Part shown: piece by piece, positions 15,749 to 23,049 of the stretch
Numbering within the stretch: the first letter of the stretch is position 1
Layout: every line of letters begins with the position of its first letter
IMG/VR virus record: IMGVR_UViG_3300005537_000643
Coordinates: 1 to 35,065 of that record
From: a virus
DNA: 35,065 nucleotides
Direction: 5' to 3' (one strand)
Made by a program: the position numbers and the translations under genes
The notes under the pieces: generated by a model
Databases searched by the model: none
The model's input: the letters and a program-made list of their open reading frames with translations, nothing else
What the model was told of the DNA's origin: nothing

Positions 15749-16329
15749 CTCATCGCCTTCTTGAGCTCCGCGAGGATCTCCTTCACCAGGATAGCCGGGG
15801 CCCGCTTGGACGCGCGCTCGGCGATGCGCAGGCCCTTCTTGCCGTCGCGGTTGAAGATGCCGCGGTCGAAGCCCGACTGCCGCGCGCCGTAGCCCTGCAT
15901 CGCCCGCGCGATGGCCCACGCCATCTGGCGGGAGGCGACGACGACGTCGGGCGTGTTCGCGCGCGCCGCCTTGCCCGTCTTGCCGAGCGAGGCGCCGGCG
16001 ATCCCCTTGCGCCTCGCCCAGTCCGCGAGCGCGTCGATCATCGCGCGGCCGATCTTGATGTTCTCCTGCCGAGCGCCCCACTCGATGACGGGAGCGTGGG
16101 GCGCGGTGTTCGTGACCTCGGCGCCGCTCTGGGTCGCGCGCGGCTGCCACGAGTTGCGGTACGCGCTGTCGAAAACGGGCGGGAAGCGCTCGCCGGGGAT
16201 GAGGTCGTTCTGGATGACTCCCACGAGCTGCAGCGCGGCCGAGAGCGCGCCGGCCATCGCCGACTTGCGCGCCGCCTCGGTGAGCCACTTCTCCAGCTTG
16301 TCGCCCTCGCTGATGTCGAACGAGGGCAC
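15745..16329 (-). CDS. Neck/tail completion protein, HK97 gp10-like
   Basis: A 194-aa protein with GTG start at 16329. The pattern FDSAYRNSWQPR, GAEVTNTAPHAPVIEWGARQE (residues about 54-88) resembles the HK97 gp10/P2 gpS virion morphogenesis family, where Y-R-x-S-W and V-x-N-x-A-x-x-A-x-x-x-E-x-G are recurrent. The C-terminal half is basic and helical (ARRKGIAGASLGKTGKAARA; AWAIARAMQGYGARQSGFDR; ILVKEILAELKKAMR). These proteins help complete the tail and join it to the head. The next gene overlaps it by GTGA. Confidence 0.6.
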   Translation of the reverse strand: MPSFDISEGDKLEKWLTEAARKSAMAGALSAALQLVGVIQNDLIPGERFPPVFDSAYRNSWQPRATQSGAEVTNTAPHAPVIEWGARQENIKIGRAMIDALADWARRKGIAGASLGKTGKAARANTPDVVVASRQMAWAIARAMQGYGARQSGFDRGIFNRDGKKGLRIAERASKRAPAILVKEILAELKKAMR

Positions 16330-16330
16330 C

Positions 16331-16885
16331 CTACTGGTCCCCCGTCGTGTACGCGCTCGAGCCGTCGCGGTTGCGGTCCTCGCTGACGCGGCTGAGGACG
16401 ACCACCCACTCGACGTTCTCCGCGTTGCGGTGCGGCTCGCTGAAGAGCGAGAACTTCATGCGCCGGGGAGGGTCGTCGCCGCGCCCGTCCTCGCGGACCT
16501 CGTAGAAGAACTCCCAGGGCTCGGGCACGTGGTCGACGTGCGGCTGGGGGTACATGCGCCCGGTGAGCTGGTCGTAGGTGAGCGAGGTCGAGACCTCCGT
16601 CAGCCTCACGCTGCCCACGGGGAGCACGCCCGTCGAGATCGGCGACAGCGCCAGGCTGTCGAGCGAGCGGACGTTGGGCGTGGGGAGGATCTCGAGCTCC
16701 TGCACGACCTGCTCGCGGCCCTGGCCGCGCTCGCCGCCGTCCCACCGCGTCCACACGAGGAAGACGCGGTAGGGGCGGATGCCGAACTTGGTGCCGAGCT
16801 GCCGCAGGCGGTCCGCGACGCGCGTGAAGCGGTGCGCGAGCGTCCGGCGCGCCTGCTGCGGGGTCAGCGGCTTCGGCGTCGGCAC
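16331..16885 (-). CDS. Hypothetical neck-region protein (184 aa)
   Basis: The GTG at 16885 lies eight bases after the stop of the lipoprotein gene, with GAGG upstream; no better start was seen. The start is helical and basic (ARRTLAHRFTRVADRLRQLG). It is followed by a beta-rich body (RPYRVFLVWTRWDGGERGQG, GVLPVGSVRLTEVSTSLTYD, EPWEFFYEVREDGRGD, MKFSLFSEPHRN, VEWVVVLSRVSEDRNRDG). Its place between the capsid block and gp10-like gene suggests a head-closure or connector protein. No family was recognised. Confidence 0.5.
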   Translation of the reverse strand: MPTPKPLTPQQARRTLAHRFTRVADRLRQLGTKFGIRPYRVFLVWTRWDGGERGQGREQVVQELEILPTPNVRSLDSLALSPISTGVLPVGSVRLTEVSTSLTYDQLTGRMYPQPHVDHVPEPWEFFYEVREDGRGDDPPRRMKFSLFSEPHRNAENVEWVVVLSRVSEDRNRDGSSAYTTGDQ

Positions 16886-16892
16886 GGCGGCC

Positions 16893-17189
16893 TCACTGCG
16901 AGCAGTGACCGGCCGCCATCGCCTTCGCGAGGGCCTCGCGCTTCGCCTTGCCGAAGTTGGAGAGGATGGCCTCGACGACGGGCGTGAGCGTCTGGTCGAC
17001 GTTGCACGTCGCGATGACCGCGCTGCTGCTCGGCAGGTCGGCGTTCGCGATGATGCAGGCATACTGCGCGACGTCGAGCACGGTCTTGACGACCTGGGTG
17101 GGGGTGACGGGCTGCGCGCAACCGGTGCTCGCGTAGATGACTCCCGCGAGGCCACTGGCGCAGACGAGACGACGGATGTTCTTGGTCAT
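16893..17189 (-). CDS. Small predicted lipoprotein (98 aa)
   Basis: AAGGAGG lies nine bases before the ATG at 17189. MTKNIRRLVCASGLAGVIYA is a signal-peptide-like stretch with basic start and hydrophobic core, and STGC (Cys24) is a plausible lipobox. The mature part has three further Cys (near residues 44, 62 and 96), a likely helical segment (VVKTVLDVAQYACIIANADL, VVEAILSNFGKAKREALAKA) and ends AGHCSQ. A lipoprotein among neck genes is unexpected. It may be a superinfection-exclusion or host-envelope protein carried as an extra gene; this is inference. Confidence 0.6.
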   Translation of the reverse strand: MTKNIRRLVCASGLAGVIYASTGCAQPVTPTQVVKTVLDVAQYACIIANADLPSSSAVIATCNVDQTLTPVVEAILSNFGKAKREALAKAMAAGHCSQ

Positions 17190-17204
17190 GGTGCTGTTCC
17201 TCCT

Positions 17205-17621
17205 TCAGTGCTGGACCGGGACGTTCATCCCCCCGCCGCTGCTGCCGTAGCCCGCCCCGCAGTAGGGCCGCTGGTCGAACGGGTTGGGGGGGACCTGGAG
17301 CATGTTCGCGAGCGCGCCCTGCCAGTGGATGTACTGGCTCATGAGCTGCTTGAACTCGTCGGTGTTGATCTCGATGGTGCCGACCTTCTTAGCGGCGAGG
17401 TTCTCCTGGTCGCCGAGGATCTGCGCCTCGATGCCGTCGAGGCGCGCGAGCAGGTCGCGGAAGAAGCCCTCGCTCTGGGGCATGAGGCGGTTGAGCGCGC
17501 CCTCGATCATGAACGCGGTCTGCACGCCCGCGGGCACGCCGAGGACGAAGGTCTGCGCCTGCTGGACTCCCCCGTACCCCATGTGGTGCCGGGCGCGGAC
17601 CTTCTCTCCCTCGGTGAGCAC
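17205..17621 (-). CDS. Conserved-looking phage protein (138 aa), role unknown
   Basis: GTG at 17621 has GGAGG six bases upstream. Helical text with conserved-looking stretches: ARHHMGYGGVQQAQTFVLGV, QTAFMIEGALNRLMPQSEGF, FRDLLARLDGIEAQILGD, INTDEFKQLMSQYIHWQGAL and NMLQVPPNPFDQR. Similar short proteins occur in the connector region of other phages, from memory of their pattern only. The final 15 residues are Gly/Ser-rich (YGSSGGGMN). Expected to be a connector or virion component from position between capsid and tail genes. Confidence 0.5.
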   Translation of the reverse strand: MLTEGEKVRARHHMGYGGVQQAQTFVLGVPAGVQTAFMIEGALNRLMPQSEGFFRDLLARLDGIEAQILGDQENLAAKKVGTIEINTDEFKQLMSQYIHWQGALANMLQVPPNPFDQRPYCGAGYGSSGGGMNVPVQH

Positions 17622-17633
17622 GGTGGGCCTCCG

Positions 17634-18059
17634 TTACGCGGTCTCGTCGATCTGCGGCGCGGGGATGGGCGGGACGCCGCTCATGTCGTCGGCGGGAGCC
17701 TCGTCGTCCTTCACCTCCTCGAGCCGGATGCCCTGGCGGCGCAGGAGGGCGAGGTCGTGGGTGAGGGCGGTGACCTCCTTGCCGAGGGGCCACTCGCTGC
17801 GCGCGCCCTCGTACATGACGCTGACGCGCCCGGGCTGGCGCTGCGGGCCGCCGACGACCCGGAAGCGCGTCGGCGGGACGCCCGGGGCGTGGTCGAGGGG
17901 GTCGCTGCGCGCGCTGCCCGCGAGGGACGGGCCGATGGGCAGGGTCGGCGCCTTCGCCTCGGGGACGCCCAGGGCGCCCCCCTGGATGGGGGCCTGGTCG
18001 CCCGCGCCGACGTCGTTCTTGGCGTCCTGCGCCTGCTTGCTGAGGGTGTGACGGGCCAT
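17634..18059 (-). CDS. Hypothetical protein (141 aa) after the capsid gene
   Basis: ATG at 18059, with AAGGAGG twelve bases upstream. Residues 1-50 are Lys/Gln/Gly/Pro-rich and disordered. Residues about 60-115 form a compact part (PTRFRVVGGPQRQPGRVSVM, YEGARSEWPLGKEVTALTHD, LALLRRQGIRLEEVKDDEAP) and the end is acidic and proline-rich. A head-related role is suggested by position, but no family was recognised. It is preceded by its own -10 candidate and by a terminator, so it may begin a separate transcript. Confidence 0.5.
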   Translation of the reverse strand: MARHTLSKQAQDAKNDVGAGDQAPIQGGALGVPEAKAPTLPIGPSLAGSARSDPLDHAPGVPPTRFRVVGGPQRQPGRVSVMYEGARSEWPLGKEVTALTHDLALLRRQGIRLEEVKDDEAPADDMSGVPPIPAPQIDETA

Positions 18060-18085
18060 GGTGTCTCGTGTCCTCCTTGCCCACG

Positions 18086-18091
18086 AGCCTA
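18086..18091 (-). promoter_or_regulatory. Predicted -10 element downstream of the capsid terminator
   Basis: TAGGCT on the minus strand, about 26 bases before the ATG of the gene at 17634-18059, followed by CGTGGGC and the AAGGAGG ribosome binding site. It lies just after the terminator hairpin, so it would restart transcription of the neck and tail genes. Confidence 0.45.
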
Positions 18092-18094
18092 GCG

Positions 18095-18143
18095 CAGAAA
18101 AGGAGAGAGGCGCGAGTGGGTGCCGTGCCCGCCCGCGCCTCTC
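18095..18143 (-). terminator. Rho-independent terminator after the capsid gene
   Basis: A perfect 10-bp stem (GAGAGGCGCG at 18105-18114 pairing with CGCGCCTCTC at 18134-18143; 19-base loop) is followed on the minus strand by TCCTTTTCT. It sits 53 bases downstream of the capsid stop codon. Between them a 14-bp perfect palindrome (GACCCCCGGGGGTC, about 18172-18185) may add to it. Confidence 0.65.
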
Positions 18144-18196
18144 GGTGTCGATCCCCCCGGTGGAAGGAGGAGGACCCCCGGGGGTCTCGAACTCGG

Positions 18197-19588
18197 TTAC
18201 AGCGCGTGCTCGAGCACGATGGCGCGCTTGAAGCGCTCGGGCCCGCTCGGCGCCGTGATGTCGCTCGGGATCGGGAACGAGGTCGAGATCGACCACGTCG
18301 CCGTGACGAGCTGCTGCAGCTTGTCGAGCGGAGCGCGCAGCACCAGGCGGATGCGCTCCGTGAGGATCGAGATGTTGTTGTTGACCACCTCGAACTCGCC
18401 GATCTTGCCCGTCGTGCCGGCCTCGGTCACGTACGAGCCCTCGTCGAGGTACTTCTCGTAGACGACGCCGCGCCCGGTGATGAGCACGCGGCCGACCTGC
18501 GTGCCGCCGCCGTTGACGATCTCCGCCCCGAGCTCGTCGGCGAAGAGGCCCGACTGCGCGGTCGCGATGAGGTTGCCCGAGTTGAAGCTCTCGGGCGACT
18601 CCGTGTTCATGAAGAACATGATCCCGGCCATGTAGCCGAGGAAGCCCTCCTTGTAGATCACGTGCTCGGGCAGCGACTGGTTGAGTCGCTGGAACACGGG
18701 GTCCGCGAAGAGCTGCGCCATCGAGAGCGGCGAGATGTGTGCGTGGTAGAAGCCGTCGTCGTGCGGCTGCACGTTCGCGCGGCGCAGGAACGCCACCGCG
18801 TTGATGCACTGCTGGAGCGTGAGGGTGTCCGCCGGGCCGATGGCGTCGATCGACGCGCCGGCCGCGCTGCGCAGGATGCGCGGCGCGAAGGCGCTCTTGA
18901 CGGGCACGCGCGAGCTCGCGAACGCGGTGCCGATGGCGGCCGACAGGATGAGCGTGCCCGGGCCGATGGGGTCCGTGGGGTCGTCGGGGATGAAGCCGAC
19001 GACGCTCGCCGAGGCCGTGGGTCCGGCGCCGACCGTGATGGGCAGCGGGAAGGCCACGCTGACCGGCTGGGGCTTGACGTTGCCGCCCGGGATCACGACG
19101 TCGGTGAAGCCGTTGAGGGCCGCGACGCGGATGGCCGTGTCGGTCGACGCGATGGTCGTGAGCGAGACGGTCTGACCCGAGAGGTACGCCTGGAAGAGCG
19201 AGTTGCGCGCGATGCGGTTCACCGACTGACCGGCCTGGAGGCCGAGCTGGTGGATGTTGCGCAGCAGCAGGTTCGCGTTCGCCGTCGCGCTCGTCGGCAT
19301 ATGGGTGTCGATCGAGTCGGCGAACTGGTTGAGGGTCGCGACCCACTGCTCGTAGGGGACGACCTGACCGATGGGGTCCGTGCCGGGCGTGATCGGCTTC
19401 ACGTTCGGCTTGAGCAGACCCGCCCGGGTCTGGAACATCTCGTTGCCCGTGTTCTCGGGCCACTCCTCGGGCATGGCCTCCGCGCGGAACGCCAGGTTGG
19501 GGTACAGGCCGTCGTGGAACGCGCGCTCGAGCAGACCCTTCTGGTTCAGCTCGATGACGGCCGGCGGGACGCCGACGATGAGAGTCAT
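18197..19588 (-). CDS. Candidate major capsid protein
   Basis: A 463-aa protein just after the scaffold in the order of transcription, which is the normal place. It has an N-terminal arm-like part (PPAVIELNQKGLLERAFHDG), a long helix-containing region (LLLRNIHQLGLQAGQSVNRI), and a later segment YHAHISPLSMAQLFADPVFQ, LPEHVIYKEGFLGYMAGIMF and NNNISILTERIRLVLRAPLD. These are compatible with an HK97-fold capsid subunit (P22/N4 type). GGAGG lies nine bases before ATG 19588. Hairpins on both sides suggest separate transcript ends. Assignment rests on place, size and pattern; no mature cleavage site was seen. Confidence 0.7.
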   Translation of the reverse strand: MTLIVGVPPAVIELNQKGLLERAFHDGLYPNLAFRAEAMPEEWPENTGNEMFQTRAGLLKPNVKPITPGTDPIGQVVPYEQWVATLNQFADSIDTHMPTSATANANLLLRNIHQLGLQAGQSVNRIARNSLFQAYLSGQTVSLTTIASTDTAIRVAALNGFTDVVIPGGNVKPQPVSVAFPLPITVGAGPTASASVVGFIPDDPTDPIGPGTLILSAAIGTAFASSRVPVKSAFAPRILRSAAGASIDAIGPADTLTLQQCINAVAFLRRANVQPHDDGFYHAHISPLSMAQLFADPVFQRLNQSLPEHVIYKEGFLGYMAGIMFFMNTESPESFNSGNLIATAQSGLFADELGAEIVNGGGTQVGRVLITGRGVVYEKYLDEGSYVTEAGTTGKIGEFEVVNNNISILTERIRLVLRAPLDKLQQLVTATWSISTSFPIPSDITAPSGPERFKRAIVLEHAL

Positions 19589-19743
19589 GGGTGGGAACCT
19601 CCGGTACGAAGACGTTGGCTTCGCAAACCGAGTCCGCTCTCCCTGTTGACCGCCCGATTACCGATGGGCGTACCCTCGTGGCGGGGTCGCTGCTCGTTGC
19701 CCTCTGAGAACTACGCGAGAGATCGCGCCCCGTCAAACGAGAC

Positions 19744-19783
19744 GCGCCCCGCGGTTCCCGGGAGGGGGAGGGCCGCGGGGCGC
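19744..19783 (-). terminator. Strong GC-rich hairpin between scaffold and capsid genes
   Basis: An 11-bp perfect stem (GCGCCCCGCGG at 19744-19754 with CCGCGGGGCGC at 19773-19783; 18-base loop) lies in the 235-base gap upstream of the capsid start. No T tract follows on either strand, so it may be a weak terminator, a pause or an RNA processing site rather than an intrinsic terminator. Apart from this hairpin and the -10 candidate at 19821-19826, I see nothing in the gap. Confidence 0.4.
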
Positions 19784-19820
19784 CAAAGCGGAGGAGGGGA
19801 GAGTCGCCTCCTCGACAGTC

Positions 19821-19826
19821 AGCCTA
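19821..19826 (-). promoter_or_regulatory. Predicted -10 element for the capsid gene
   Basis: TAGGCT on the minus strand overlaps the TAG stop of the scaffold gene. A transcript from here would have a leader of about 225 bases, containing the GC-rich hairpin, before the capsid ATG. Weakly supported because TAG is also needed for the stop. Confidence 0.3.
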
Positions 19827-20711
19827 CCAGCGCAGGCCCGACTTCGCCGCCTCCGCCTTCGCCTCGCGGCTCGTCATGCTGTTCGCCTGGCCGGGGCGCA
19901 TCGTCTTCTCGCCCGCGGTGCCCTGGGCCGTCTTCTTGCCGTTCGTGTCGGCGCCGTTGGTGATCGGCTTCCTCTCGACCGTCTCGGTCTTGGTCTCCGC
20001 GGTCTCCTTCGCGAGCTTCGGCTTCCGCTTCACGAGGTCCTTGAAGTAGTCGTCGATCCCCTTGCGCAGGTCCTTGCTCTCCAGGCCCTTCGCGATCTGC
20101 TTCTTGTCGAAGTTCTTCTTCAGGTAGCGCGCGAGGCCGGGGAGCGAGTCCTCGACGTAGTCGGGGTCGAGGTACTTCTCGCCGATGCCGAGGATCTGGC
20201 GGTCGACCTTCTCGACCTCCTGGCTCGTGCGCAGCTCTCGCTCGCGCGCGTTCGCTGCGTCGAGGTCGGCCTTCAACTTCTTGTTGTCGTCCTCGAGCTT
20301 CTGCTCCTTGGTGAGGCCCTCCTGGCGCTTCTTCTCGTTGTCCGCCTTGAGGGCCGCGAGCTCGTCGAGCTGCTTCTTGATCTCGTCGGGGTCGTCGGTG
20401 CCGAAGCGGTCCTTCAGCACCTTGTTGGAGTGGCGCGTCAGGCGGCTCTTGAGCGCGCGCGGCGTCATCTCGATGAGCGCGACGTCGTCGGGGAGCTTCT
20501 CCGGGTCGTCGTCGTCCTTGAGCGTCGCCCGCTTCTCGCCGCCGCCCGCGGAGCCCTCGACCTCCGTCTCGGTCTTGGTCTCCGTCTTGGCCGCCGCGGG
20601 CTTCTCGACCTTCGTCTCGGTCTTGGTCTCCGTCTTGGCGGCGGTCCCGCCCGCGGCAGCGCCGCCCTCGGTCTTGGTGGCCGTCGTCGTGTCCTCTGCC
20701 TCTGCGCCCAT
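19824..20711 (-). CDS. Putative capsid scaffolding protein
   Basis: A 295-aa, highly charged protein. AAGGAGG is nine bases before ATG 20711 and only three before an earlier ATG at 20717, so 20711 is preferred. Residues about 25-55 have a Lys/Thr/Glu repeat (AKTETKTETKVEK and again AAAKTETKTETEVE). Residues 106-172 form a predicted coiled coil (DEIKKQLDELAALKADNEKK; QKLEDDNKKLKADLDAANAR). The C-terminus is disordered with a basic short end (AKAEAAKSGLRW). Scaffolding proteins are helical and charged, lie directly before the capsid gene and bind it through their C-terminus. The call is by these features, not by sequence family. Confidence 0.65.
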   Translation of the reverse strand: MGAEAEDTTTATKTEGGAAAGGTAAKTETKTETKVEKPAAAKTETKTETEVEGSAGGGEKRATLKDDDDPEKLPDDVALIEMTPRALKSRLTRHSNKVLKDRFGTDDPDEIKKQLDELAALKADNEKKRQEGLTKEQKLEDDNKKLKADLDAANARERELRTSQEVEKVDRQILGIGEKYLDPDYVEDSLPGLARYLKKNFDKKQIAKGLESKDLRKGIDDYFKDLVKRKPKLAKETAETKTETVERKPITNGADTNGKKTAQGTAGEKTMRPGQANSMTSREAKAEAAKSGLRW

Positions 20712-20758
20712 GGTCATGTTCCTCCTTCAGGTCCTGACGTGACTGCGCCCCGCTCGCC

Positions 20759-20780
20759 CGCCGTAAACCGGCTTGCGGCG
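20759..20780. repeat. Dispersed 22-bp palindrome, copy c (inverted)
   Basis: Reads as the consensus on the minus strand with two changes (positions 8-9, AG instead of GA). Intergenic, about 48 bases before the scaffold start codon and 35 after the preceding gene's stop. Confidence 0.85.
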
Positions 20781-20814
20781 GGGCGCCGGCCTCCCTCGGC
20801 GGGGAGGCTCTGAC

Positions 20815-21510
20815 TCAGATGATCGTGCTCGGCGCCTCGAGCAGCGCGTCGACGTCGATCTTGCTGGCGACGCCGTACTTCACGCGCGCCTGCGTGAAGT
20901 CGCCCGCGTGCGTGACGAGGTTCGCCTTGCCGAGGTCGAGCGAGGCGTGGCTGCCCGCCGCCGCCGTCCCGGGCAGGTCGACGATGAGGTTCGCGTCGCC
21001 CGCGATGCCCGGGTTGCCCTCGCACTCCGCGATGAAGACGATGCCGTTCGCGACGTCCGCCGCGGGCAGCGGGGTGACCCCGGAGGCGAGCACCGGGATG
21101 GTCACCTCCTTGATGTCGTACTTCATCGGCTCGTACGCGACGTCGACGCTCGTGTACGCGTCGGCCGCGTGGAACTCCAGGTCGCCCGTCGGCGTGATGA
21201 CGATCGAGTGCGCGCCCGGGTCGCCCGCGTAGCTGTCGCTCGCGACGATGGTGAGCGGGCCCTTGGTGCCGGTGCCGGCGCGCGCGTACGCGCGGCCGAT
21301 GGTGTCCGCCTTCGCGTCGTCGGGCAGCGTGAGCACCTGCCCCGAGCCCACGTAGGGGTTGGCCGGCGCCGCGTTCGGGCTCTTGTTTCGGAGCTGCGTC
21401 CGCAGGGCGCGCACGACGCTGCCGATCCCGATGGCGCGGAAGGCGTCGGCGAGCTGCGCGGGGAGCGCGCCGTTCATCGCAATGACGAGAGTCGTGGTCG
21501 TGCTGAGCAT
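20815..21510 (-). CDS. Putative virion protein, head-decoration-like (231 aa)
   Basis: ATG 21510 has AGGAG nine bases upstream. The N-terminal third is helical (GALPAQLADAFRAIGIGSVV, RALRTQLRNKSPNAAPANPY). The remaining part is beta-rich with repeats of strand-turn-strand text (GSGQVLTLPDD, GPLTIVASDSYAGDPGAHSI, VITPTGDLEFHAADAYTSVD, IKEVTIPVLASGVTPLPAAD, VKYGVASKIDVDALLEAPST). The mixture, and position beside scaffold and capsid genes, suggest a head decoration or minor structural protein. No family was identified. Confidence 0.5.
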   Translation of the reverse strand: MLSTTTTLVIAMNGALPAQLADAFRAIGIGSVVRALRTQLRNKSPNAAPANPYVGSGQVLTLPDDAKADTIGRAYARAGTGTKGPLTIVASDSYAGDPGAHSIVITPTGDLEFHAADAYTSVDVAYEPMKYDIKEVTIPVLASGVTPLPAADVANGIVFIAECEGNPGIAGDANLIVDLPGTAAAGSHASLDLGKANLVTHAGDFTQARVKYGVASKIDVDALLEAPSTII

Positions 21511-21540
21511 CGTCGGGTTCTCCTGTCGTGGATGAGGCCG

Positions 21541-21546
21541 AGCCTA
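21541..21546 (-). promoter_or_regulatory. Predicted -10 element upstream of the 231-aa virion gene
   Basis: TAGGCT on the minus strand, about 30 bases before ATG 21510, in the 61-base gap between genes. The leader would be about 23 bases and includes an AGGAG ribosome binding site. Confidence 0.4.
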
Positions 21547-21571
21547 CACCCGTCACGTCGCGCGCGTCACG

Positions 21572-21994
21572 CTACTGAATTCCCCACACGTGGTACTCGA
21601 CCGTCGCGCTGCCCTCCAGCTCGAGGAGCTTCAGGTAGCCGTTGGGCGGGAACTGGATGAGCATCGGGCCGTTGAGGGGCACGATGCTGACGATGTCCGA
21701 GCCTCCCCCGGGGTCCGCCATCGTCATGCGCACCTTGATCGGCACGTTCACCGAGAGCAGGAGCGCGAGCCCCTGGGTCACGGGCCCCGGCGCGGCGCCG
21801 ACGCCGGGGACGGTCACGAACGCGCTCGGGCTCTGGAGCTGCAGGACGTCGCCCGTCTCGACCGAGTAGCCGAGCGGGTCGGGGTTGAAGGGGAGCTGGA
21901 TCGTCTTGACCCCGGTCGGGAAGCTCCCGCCCCCCGACGCCTGGGGGCCGCCGACGACCTGCGCCCCGCTCGTCGTGACCTGCAGGTTGCCCAC
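21572..21994 (-). CDS. Hypothetical virion-type protein (140 aa)
   Basis: GTG at 21994 with AAGG upstream. A beta-rich protein with Gly-rich start (TSGAQVVGGPQASGGGSFPT), TIQLPFNPDPLGYSVETGDV, LQLQSPSAFVTVPGVGAAPG, LLSVNVPIKVRMTMADPGGG, IVSIVPLNGPMLIQFPPNGY and KLLELEGSATVEYHVWGIQ. The form is that of a small beta-sandwich, like many phage head or tail decoration proteins. Located four bases after the stop of the next upstream gene. Confidence 0.5.
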   Translation of the reverse strand: MGNLQVTTSGAQVVGGPQASGGGSFPTGVKTIQLPFNPDPLGYSVETGDVLQLQSPSAFVTVPGVGAAPGPVTQGLALLLSVNVPIKVRMTMADPGGGSDIVSIVPLNGPMLIQFPPNGYLKLLELEGSATVEYHVWGIQ

Positions 21995-21998
21995 GAGC

Positions 21999-22316
21999 TC
22001 AGACCTTGAAGGGCTTCTTGCTCACGCCCTGCACGCCGCCCGTCTGCGACGAGAAGCCTCCGGGCGTGGGGTCGGCCTTGAGGATCGTCCCGCCGCGCGG
22101 GACCTCCTGCTGGTTGGGGACGACCTCGCGCTTCGCCTCGGTCTGCGGTCGGCTCTCCTTGGTGAAGTCGCGGCCTCCCGTCGCCGGGCCGCTGCCCTTG
22201 GGGTCCTCCAGGAAGTCGTGGGCTCCCGTCGCCCCGCTCCCCTGGTTCGCGGGCTTGCCCTGCGAGGTCGCGAACGGGGGCGCGGCGGGGCTGCTGCTCT
22301 TTCCGGTCTGGGCCAT
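21999..22316 (-). CDS. Small disordered hypothetical protein (105 aa)
   Basis: ATG 22316 preceded by AAGGAG. Low-complexity and hydrophilic, rich in Gly, Pro, Ser, Thr and Lys (GKSSSPAAPPFATSQGKPAN; GATGAHDFLEDPKGSGPATG; SSQTGGVQGVSKKPFKV). No folded domain is evident. It belongs to the leftward run between portal and scaffold. Coding is supported by the ribosome binding site and close gene packing. Function unknown. Confidence 0.5.
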   Translation of the reverse strand: MAQTGKSSSPAAPPFATSQGKPANQGSGATGAHDFLEDPKGSGPATGGRDFTKESRPQTEAKREVVPNQQEVPRGGTILKADPTPGGFSSQTGGVQGVSKKPFKV

Positions 22317-22338
22317 GGCTCTACTCCTTCGCGCTCGG

Positions 22339-22575
22339 CTACTTGCCGAGCTTCATCGGCTTCTTGCGGTCGTCGGGGCCGCCCGCGGGCGGCCAGTCGA
22401 TCGGCGTCGAGTGCCCGTGGTAGCGGGACTGCAGGTCGCTCGGCGTCGGCAGGGGCGAGCCGGTGTCGCGCGAGGTGACGATGCCCTTGCCCGGTGCCGG
22501 AGTCGCGCTCTCCTCCGCGCGGGGCGCGGGAGTCGCGGGAGTCGCGGGGCTCGTGATGCGGAACGGCTTGGGCAT
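22339..22575 (-). CDS. Small proline-rich hypothetical protein (78 aa)
   Basis: GGAGG lies nine bases before ATG 22575. The sequence is Pro/Ser/Thr/Lys-rich (KPFRITSPATPATPAPRAEE; GKGIVTSRDTGSPLPTPSDL; DDRKKPMKLGK) and probably disordered. It starts the leftward series after the inverted gene at 22654-23049; the two genes diverge from a 78-base gap. Function unknown. Confidence 0.5.
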   Translation of the reverse strand: MPKPFRITSPATPATPAPRAEESATPAPGKGIVTSRDTGSPLPTPSDLQSRYHGHSTPIDWPPAGGPDDRKKPMKLGK

Positions 22576-22653
22576 CGGCGTCGACCTCCACCCAAGGACT
22601 ATCAGCCGGCGCAGGGGGGCGCAACGTGGCAGCCTGCGAGGCATAAGGGCGCC

Positions 22654-23049
22654 GTGGCCGGAGAGATCGTCAAGAGGGGTCCCGGGGAGGTCGAGCCGGG
22701 CGAGGGCGAGTCGTCCTCGGCGCTCGCGCCCGCGGGCTTCGACCTGCAGAACGTGGGCTACGCGGGCGTCGCGTCGTGCCCGATCTGCCTCGGCTCCCAC
22801 AAGGTCACCAAGAACACGCTCGACGGGATGCCCGTGTTCGTCATGGTCTGCCCCTACGCCGGCAGGAAGGGGATCCGCATGCTCGGCGTCCCCGCCGACG
22901 CCATCCGCACCGGGGGCCACTCCCTCACCGAGGCGTTCCGCCGCCAGCTCCAGGTGGAGCAGGAGCGCGAGAGGCTACTCGCCGCTCCCGCCGTCGTCGC
23001 CGGCTCCCTGCCCCCCGCCGAACCGGGAGAGGGGGACGGTGGTCATTAG
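22654..23049 (+). CDS. Inverted small gene: putative zinc-binding protein (131 aa)
   Basis: A + strand gene inside the leftward head block. GTG at 22654; AAGG and a CATAAG hexamer lie just upstream. It contains YAGVASCPICLGSHKVTKNT (a CPxC pair) and FVMVCPYAGRKG (a third Cys), with a final helix SLTEAFRRQLQVEQERERLL, so it looks like a small zinc-ribbon-type protein. Third codon positions are nearly all G or C and the text looks like protein, while the antisense frame does not. Its last 75 bases overlap the end of the Mu F-like gene. Small genes in reverse orientation often are additions (morons). The exact start is unsure because no stop lies just upstream in frame. Confidence 0.6.
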   Translation: MAGEIVKRGPGEVEPGEGESSSALAPAGFDLQNVGYAGVASCPICLGSHKVTKNTLDGMPVFVMVCPYAGRKGIRMLGVPADAIRTGGHSLTEAFRRQLQVEQERERLLAAPAVVAGSLPPAEPGEGDGGH

